Assembly (NCBI GenBank): GCA_041687295.1
Contig: JAWLCG010000164.1
Span: forward strand, 1 to 10,633
Direction of reading: 5' to 3'
DNA from: JAWLCG01 sp041687295
GTDB lineage: Bacteria > Planctomycetota > Phycisphaerae > SM23-33 > FEN-1343
DNA: 10,633 bases
Shown here: in pieces, positions 6,575 to 10,633 of the stretch
Layout of the letters: each line of letters starts with the position of its first letter
How positions within the stretch are numbered: the first letter of the stretch is position 1
Translations under genes and position numbers: made by a program
The notes under the pieces: model-generated
What the model was told of the DNA's origin: nothing
Database searches by the model: none
Seen by the model: only the letters and a program-made list of their open reading frames with translations

Positions 6575-6587
6575 GACAGGTCCTGTC
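6575..6587. promoter_or_regulatory. 13-bp perfect palindrome upstream of the second URO-D gene
   Basis: GACAGGTCCTGTC is a perfect 6+1+6 palindrome, 8 bp before the ribosome-binding region at 6595. Its place and symmetry would suit a dimeric repressor site. No regulator or defined promoter next to it supports this. Confidence 0.3.
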
Positions 6588-6608
6588 CCTATGTAAGAGG
6601 AGCCGCCC

Positions 6609-7868
6609 GTGACCGCCGACGCCCCGACGACTTCGCAGCCGTGGATCAGCCCCGAGGACCGCACGATCGTCCGCGACCTGGCCCGGCGCGTTGCCGAGAT
6701 CGCCGCCCAGCCCGTCATGGCCGAGCGGATCGCCCAGTGGAAACGCCACAACAGCCTCCAGCCCGGCCGGCCGATGATCCTGATCTTCCCCGAGGGCTCC
6801 TGGAGCGAGTTGCTCAACGACAGCCACCTGAGCTGCAGCGGCAAGGACGCCCGGCGGATCGAGTGGATGCTCCGCCAGCGGATCTACAGCTACGAGCACT
6901 TCGTCGACGACACCGTCGTGACGGCCGACTGGGAGGTCGGGCCGGTCCTGCGCAATACCGGCTGGGGCGTCGAGGCCCACTGGAAGCCCGCCACGGAGCA
7001 CCGGGGCGCCCGCGGCTTCGACCCGGTCATCCACGAGCCGGCTGACCTGAAGAAGCTCCGCTACCCCGAGATCACCTACGACCCGGACACCACCGCCGCC
7101 CACCACGAGCGGATGGCTGAGCTGCTCGGCGACGTGCTCAACGTGAAGCGCGTGGGCGTCAAGCACATCAGCTTCCACCTGATGGCCCGCTACAGCGAGC
7201 TGCGCGGCCTGGAGCAGGTGATGCTCGACATGTACGAAGAGCCGGCCATGCTGCACGACGCGATGGCCTTCTTCGCCGAGGGCGGTCGGCGGATGGTGCA
7301 GCGATACGTCGAGCTGGGCCTGCTGGGCCTGAACAATGACAACACCTACCACAGCTCCGGCGGCGTAGGCTGGACCGACGAACTGCCCCAGAAGGACTTC
7401 GCCGGCACGGTGCGGCTGCAGGACATGTGGGGCTCGGCCGAGGCCCAGGAGCTCGCCCAGGTCTCCCCGGCCATGCACGAGGAGTTCAGCCTCCGCTACG
7501 AGCGCGAGCTGCTGGCGCCGTTCGGCCTGACCGGCTACGGCTGCTGCGAGCCGCTGGACCAGAAGCTCGACGACGTGCTGACGATGCCGAACATCCGCCG
7601 GATCAGCATCTCGCCGTTCTCCGACGTGGCCGTCTGTGCCGAGAAGCTGGGCAACCGGGCGATCTTCTCCTGGAAGCCGCACCCCTCGCACCTGGTCGGG
7701 CAGTTCGACGAGCGGCGCATCCGCCAGTACATCGCCCACACGCTGGATGTCGCCCAGGGCTGCACGCTGGAGATGGTCCTCAAGGACACGCACACCTGCG
7801 AGCACCACCCCGAGCGGTTCGACCGGTGGACCCGGATCGCCCGCGAGCTGGTGGATCAGAGAGCGTAA
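6609..7868 (+). CDS. URO-D superfamily protein, second paralogue (putative methyltransferase)
   Basis: This 419-residue cytosolic protein is distantly related to the URO-D/methylcobamide methyltransferase fold. Recognisable parts are MARYSELRGLEQVMLDMYEEP in the middle, equivalent to the LRGLEQ stretch of the preceding gene, and the barrel-end segments GYGCCEPL (C312-C313-E314) and KDTHTCEHHPERF (H395, C397, H399, H400). These Cys/His groups are likely zinc ligands by analogy with MtaA-like enzymes, though the order differs from the MtaA HxC...C pattern. It starts at GTG 6609, with AAGAGGAG at 6595-6602 and 6-nt spacing. It is about 70 residues longer than its neighbour and not a recent duplicate. 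The 315-bp gap, containing an inverted-repeat element, makes cotranscription uncertain. No corrinoid-binding protein or reductive activator is in the window, so the methyl donor and acceptor remain unknown. Confidence 0.75.
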   Translation: MTADAPTTSQPWISPEDRTIVRDLARRVAEIAAQPVMAERIAQWKRHNSLQPGRPMILIFPEGSWSELLNDSHLSCSGKDARRIEWMLRQRIYSYEHFVDDTVVTADWEVGPVLRNTGWGVEAHWKPATEHRGARGFDPVIHEPADLKKLRYPEITYDPDTTAAHHERMAELLGDVLNVKRVGVKHISFHLMARYSELRGLEQVMLDMYEEPAMLHDAMAFFAEGGRRMVQRYVELGLLGLNNDNTYHSSGGVGWTDELPQKDFAGTVRLQDMWGSAEAQELAQVSPAMHEEFSLRYERELLAPFGLTGYGCCEPLDQKLDDVLTMPNIRRISISPFSDVAVCAEKLGNRAIFSWKPHPSHLVGQFDERRIRQYIAHTLDVAQGCTLEMVLKDTHTCEHHPERFDRWTRIARELVDQRA

Positions 7869-7890
7869 GGGCCCCCCGCGACGTATTGTG

Positions 7891-7918
7891 TTGACACCCC
7901 TATGGGGGTACCTATAAT
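7891..7918 (+). promoter_or_regulatory. Full-consensus sigma70 promoter
   Basis: TTGACA (7891-7896) and TATAAT (7913-7918) match the consensus at all twelve positions with a 16-bp spacer. Transcription would start near 7925, giving a leader of about 138 nt before ATG 8063. It begins only 22 bp after the URO-D stop codon, so the HEAT gene has its own transcription unit. Confidence 0.85.
7896..7909. promoter_or_regulatory. G/C-tract palindrome inside the promoter spacer (possible operator)
   Basis: The spacer holds ACCCC-TAT-GGGGGT, a C-tract/G-tract inverted repeat between the -35 and -10 boxes, running into GGTACC. Operators of the CsoR/RcnR/CstR family are built from similar C-tract/G-tract palindromes, and such a position would block polymerase. 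No regulator of that family is in the window, so this is inference. Confidence 0.35.
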
Positions 7919-7925
7919 CGCCGCT

Positions 7926-8047
7926 GCAGCCGAGTATTGGCTGCTCTGCATGAGCGCTCCAGGCATTCTGGAGGCCCCGCCGCTGGTTTTTGGCCAGCCG
8001 CTTCGGTATGCTGTGGGTTCCCGGAGGCTTTTCAGAGGCCTCACAGC
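7926..8047 (+). other. Structured 5' leader with four potential hairpins
   Basis: Four stems follow one another in the presumed leader: GCAGCC/GGCTGC (7926-7944), CTCCAG/CTGGAG (7957-7973), GCTGG/CCAGC (7982-7998), and a two-part stem GCTGT/ACAGC enclosing GAGGC/GCCTC (8010-8047). The ribosome site GGGAGG (8053-8058) lies just after the last stem. I recognise no known riboswitch consensus; the structure could protect the transcript or control translation. Confidence 0.4.
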
Positions 8048-8062
8048 CACTTGGGAGGTACT

Positions 8063-10261
8063 ATGAACAGGACGTTCGCGAAGGCGTTGGGGCTGGCCTG
8101 TCTGGCAGCGGTGCTGCTGGCGGGCCCGGCGATGGCGTGGGCACAGCCGGCCGATTCGGCCCAGCTGGCCCAGCAGTGGGATGACTTCATCCATTACATT
8201 CGCATCGCCCGTCCGGATGCGGCCCGGGCCAACGCCCAGGCGATCCTGGAGTCCCAGCCCGACCCGGCCGCCGTCTACCGCCAGGCGGCCGCCACCGGCG
8301 ACCTGCTGGACGTGCTGGCCCGCGGCGAAGGCCTGCGCGACCGGGCCCTTACCGAGGCCATCGCCCAGATCCGCCAGCTCATCGAGCAGGGCTACCGCCA
8401 GGTCCGTCAGGACCCCCAGAACATCGCCCGCGCCCTGGAGTTGCTCGGCGGCAACGTCCGCCAGTACATGATGGGCAAGCAGCAGCTCGAGGCCAGCGGC
8501 GAGATGGCCGTGCCCCAGGTCGTCCAGACCCTCAGCGACCCTGATCTTGACCCGATGGTCCGCGACCGGCTGGTCTCGGTGCTGCCGGGCCTGGGCCGGC
8601 TGGCCGTTCGGCCGCTGTCGGTCGCCCTGGGCGAGGCGGACGCCGAGGTCCGCGAGGTGATCGCCCGGGCGCTGGGCCAGATCGGCTACGCCCACGCGGC
8701 CCCGTACCTCAAGGCCCGCCTGGAGGACCCCGCCGAGCTCGAGTCGGTCAAGCAGGCGGCCGGGGCCTCCCTGGCCGCCATCGCCGGGCGCGAGGCCCTG
8801 GGCCGCCCGCAGGCGAGCCTGTGGTACAACCTGGCTGAGAAGTACTACACCGACGACGAGTCGGTCGGCCCCGACCCCCGCCTGGACACCGCCAACGTGT
8901 GGTACTGGGAGGAGGGCCTGGGGCTGAACTACGTCGAGGTGCCCCTGGCCATCTTCGGCGACGTCTACACCATGCGGACCGCCCGCAAGGCCCTGGAGGC
9001 CGATGCCGACTTCGCCCCGGCCGTCTCGCTGTGGCTGGCGGCCAACCTCCGCAAGGAGGCCCACCTGCCCGAGGGCGTCCAGGACCCGACCCGTGGCCCC
9101 ACCGAAGTCGACGCCCAGGCCTACGCCAAGGCCGCCGGCGCCATGTACGCGCAGCAGGTCCTCGCCCGCGCCCTGCGTGACGGGGATACCGCCGTCGCCG
9201 TCGGCATCATCGAGCCGCTGGCCGGCGTGCTGGGCCGCCAGAACATCGCCCGCCCCGTCGAGGGCGGCGTCAACCCGCTGGTCGAGGCCCTGGGCTACCC
9301 CAACCGCCGCGTGCGGTTCCTGGCCGCCGAGTCGCTCGCCAACGCCCGCCCGCTGCAGAACTTCCCCGGCAGCGACCTGGTGATGACCGTCCTGGTCGAG
9401 GCCCTGCGCCAGACCGGCCAGCCCACCGCCCTGGTCATCGAGCCCGACCAGACCCGCCGCAATACCCTTAAGGACCTGCTCCGCCAGGCCGGCTACGCGA
9501 CCGTCGAGGGCGGCGACTACGGCCAGGCCGTCCAGGCCGCCCGGCAGGCGTCCGGCGTGGACGTGGTGGTCATGAGCGGCGCGATCCGCGGCCCCGGCCC
9601 GGCCGAGGCCATGCAGCTGCTGCGGGCCGACGCCATGCTCGCCCCGCTGCCGGTGATCCTTGTCGCCGGTGAGGAGGAGCTCTACACCGCCCGCGGCGTC
9701 GCCCGCGAGGACGCCCTGGCCCTGATCCAGGAGCGCACCCTGCTGGACGCCGACACCTTCGGCGCCGCCCTCGACCAGGCCCAGCAGGTGCTCATCGGCA
9801 CCCCGGGCATGGAGCAGGCCGAGGCCGACCGCTGGGCCCTGACGGCCGCCAGTTCCATCCGCATGCTCGGCCTGAGCCGCACGCCGGTCTACGACATCAC
9901 CCGGGCCGAGAACGCCCTGGCCGGGGCCCTCGCCGACCCGCGCGACGTCCAGAAGGTCGCCGCCGCCAACGCCCTGGCCGTCGTGCCGACCGGCTCGGCC
10001 CAGCAGGCCATCGTCGACCTGGCCGCCAGCACCGAGGTGCCCGAGGAGGTCCGCATCGCCGCCTACGAGGCCGCCGCCGAGTCCGTTCGACTCCTCGGCA
10101 ACCAGCTGACCGATGGCCAGATCCAGGCGATCATCGCCCTGGTCAAGGACGAGCAGGCCTCCCAGCCCCTCCGCGATGCCGCCAGCCTCCTGCTGGGCGC
10201 CCTGGACCTGCCCAGCGAGCAGATCCGCACACTGATCACCACCAGCTTCCAGGTCGACTGA
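8063..10261 (+). CDS. Exported HEAT-repeat protein with a degenerate receiver-like domain
   Basis: This 732-residue protein has a clear Sec signal peptide (about residues 1-27, ending GPAMAWA). HEAT-type helical repeats lie at about 147-240 and again near 404-430. Between them is a helical part with WYWEEGLGLNY (from W280), perhaps TPR-like. Residues about 455-575 look like a response-regulator receiver fold: LVIEPD (457-462), DVVVMSGAI (500 onward) and PVILVAGEE (530 onward). The phosphorylation site is lost: the expected Asp is S505, the conserved Thr is A535, and no Lys-Pro follows. Further HEAT repeats run from about 612 to 720. Being exported, it cannot use cytosolic phosphotransfer, so a scaffold or protein-binding role is likely. 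ATG 8063 has GGGAGG 4 nt upstream and the signal peptide begins there. It is transcribed alone from a consensus promoter and followed by a GC hairpin. Confidence 0.75.
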   Translation: MNRTFAKALGLACLAAVLLAGPAMAWAQPADSAQLAQQWDDFIHYIRIARPDAARANAQAILESQPDPAAVYRQAAATGDLLDVLARGEGLRDRALTEAIAQIRQLIEQGYRQVRQDPQNIARALELLGGNVRQYMMGKQQLEASGEMAVPQVVQTLSDPDLDPMVRDRLVSVLPGLGRLAVRPLSVALGEADAEVREVIARALGQIGYAHAAPYLKARLEDPAELESVKQAAGASLAAIAGREALGRPQASLWYNLAEKYYTDDESVGPDPRLDTANVWYWEEGLGLNYVEVPLAIFGDVYTMRTARKALEADADFAPAVSLWLAANLRKEAHLPEGVQDPTRGPTEVDAQAYAKAAGAMYAQQVLARALRDGDTAVAVGIIEPLAGVLGRQNIARPVEGGVNPLVEALGYPNRRVRFLAAESLANARPLQNFPGSDLVMTVLVEALRQTGQPTALVIEPDQTRRNTLKDLLRQAGYATVEGGDYGQAVQAARQASGVDVVVMSGAIRGPGPAEAMQLLRADAMLAPLPVILVAGEEELYTARGVAREDALALIQERTLLDADTFGAALDQAQQVLIGTPGMEQAEADRWALTAASSIRMLGLSRTPVYDITRAENALAGALADPRDVQKVAAANALAVVPTGSAQQAIVDLAASTEVPEEVRIAAYEAAAESVRLLGNQLTDGQIQAIIALVKDEQASQPLRDAASLLLGALDLPSEQIRTLITTSFQVD

Positions 10262-10279
10262 CCCGGGGCCGGCCCTGAA

Positions 10280-10294
10280 CCCGCCGCGGGCGGG
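10280..10294 (+). terminator. GC-rich hairpin after the HEAT gene
   Basis: CCCGCC (10280-10285) and GGCGGG (10289-10294) form a perfect 6-bp stem with loop GCG, 18 bp after the HEAT-gene stop. No T-tract follows, so at most it is an L-shaped or imperfect terminator; it may also serve the convergent ABC gene. Confidence 0.4.
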
Positions 10295-10330
10295 GACCCA
10301 CGAATCGGTGGTGGAGGAGCTGGCGGTGGA

Positions 10331-10633
10331 GCCGGCCAACTCGGCCATCGCGCCGGCCCAGATCACGCGCCCGTCATCCATCACCGCGGCGCTGTCGCCC
10401 AGCGCCTTGGCGACGGCGAAATTCTGCTCGACCAGCAGGATCGAGGCGCCGCGGCTCTTCAGGTCGCGCAGCGCGCCGGCCATGGTCGAGATGATCGCCG
10501 GGGCCAGCCCCTTGGTCGGCTCGTCGATCAGGTAGAGCCGGCGTTCCTCGGCCATCGCGCGGGCGATCGACAGCATCTGTTTCTGCCCGCCCGAGAGGTT
10601 GCCCGCTTCGCTGCGCCAGAAGGTACGCAGCGG
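10331..10633 (-). CDS. ABC transporter ATP-binding protein, LivF/UrtE type (partial, C-terminal part)
   Basis: The fragment enters from the right edge on the minus strand. It carries the ABC signature LSGGQKQ, Walker B with catalytic Glu (LYLIDEP), the D-loop region GLAP, and ILLVEQNF, the form of the H-loop region typical of LivF-type ATPases of branched-chain amino acid or urea importers. These couple ATP hydrolysis to uptake at the inner membrane. The Walker A half is outside the window. Homology holds to VMDDGRVIWAGAMAELA (about 10334). There LivF proteins normally add roughly 15-20 residues ending in a (R)LLG-type motif and stop. Instead the frame runs on, without a stop, through GSTASSSTTDS into sequence antisense to the HEAT gene. 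The true 3' end is therefore missing, frameshifted, or replaced at a joint, and the left coordinate is approximate. It resembles betaproteobacterial homologues from memory. Confidence 0.75.

Noticed and set aside
5193..7808. 871-codon open frame on the minus strand across both URO-D genes
   Set aside because: It crosses two well-supported plus-strand genes and the intergenic inverted-repeat element, and the translation has no family features.
7856..10330. Apparent fusion of the ABC ATPase to about 800 further residues antisense to the HEAT gene
   Set aside because: Beyond about 10334 the translation is Gly/Leu/Asp/Gln-rich antisense text of a real gene. Only the first part is ATPase.

Overview
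The window is very GC-rich, with densely packed coding sequence and Gram-negative export signals (Sec signal peptides, a lipoprotein). Several gene types here (small CxxC zinc-site proteins, a signal-peptide HEAT protein, an RDD membrane protein with a large exported domain, URO-D-like methyltransferase relatives) give it the feel of a Planctomycetota genome, perhaps class Phycisphaerae. That assignment is inference from protein style, not from a search.

Layout. (1) A cyclodeaminase/cyclohydrolase family gene (180-803, +) lies behind a plausible promoter. (2) A 308-bp convergent gap (804-1111) holds two arrays of an 8-bp unit in opposite orientation around a short hairpin. (3) A compact minus-strand operon runs from 4632 down to 1112: two small zinc-site proteins, a lipoprotein, and an RDD-domain membrane protein. 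The last three genes overlap by 4 nt and 1 nt, so they are probably translationally coupled. A promoter candidate sits at 4722-4750. (4) The divergent gap 4633-5249 carries five palindromes, including three copies of one 15-bp palindromic motif. (5) Two plus-strand URO-D superfamily genes (5250-6293 and 6609-7868) are separated by a roughly 230-bp element with imperfect inverted ends of about 50 bp. (6) A full-consensus promoter, TTGACA-N16-TATAAT, drives a structured leader and a 732-residue exported HEAT-repeat protein (8063-10261). That protein contains what looks like a degenerate response-regulator receiver domain. (7) At the right edge is a minus-strand fragment of a LivF/UrtE-type ABC ATPase. 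Its frame runs without a natural C-terminus into the neighbouring intergenic sequence.

How the genes may work together. The minus-strand operon looks like a cell-envelope unit: an exported domain anchored by an RDD membrane module plus a lipoprotein, preceded by two small cytosolic zinc-site proteins. The two URO-D paralogues suggest methyl-group transfer, and the folate-type cyclodeaminase/cyclohydrolase is also a one-carbon enzyme. They sit in separate transcription units, however, and no corrinoid protein is visible, so a joint pathway is only a suggestion.

The most notable items are the exported HEAT/pseudo-receiver protein, the G/C-tract palindrome embedded in the perfect promoter, the three unrelated families of palindromic intergenic repeats, and the abrupt end of the ABC ATPase homology, which may mark an assembly joint.
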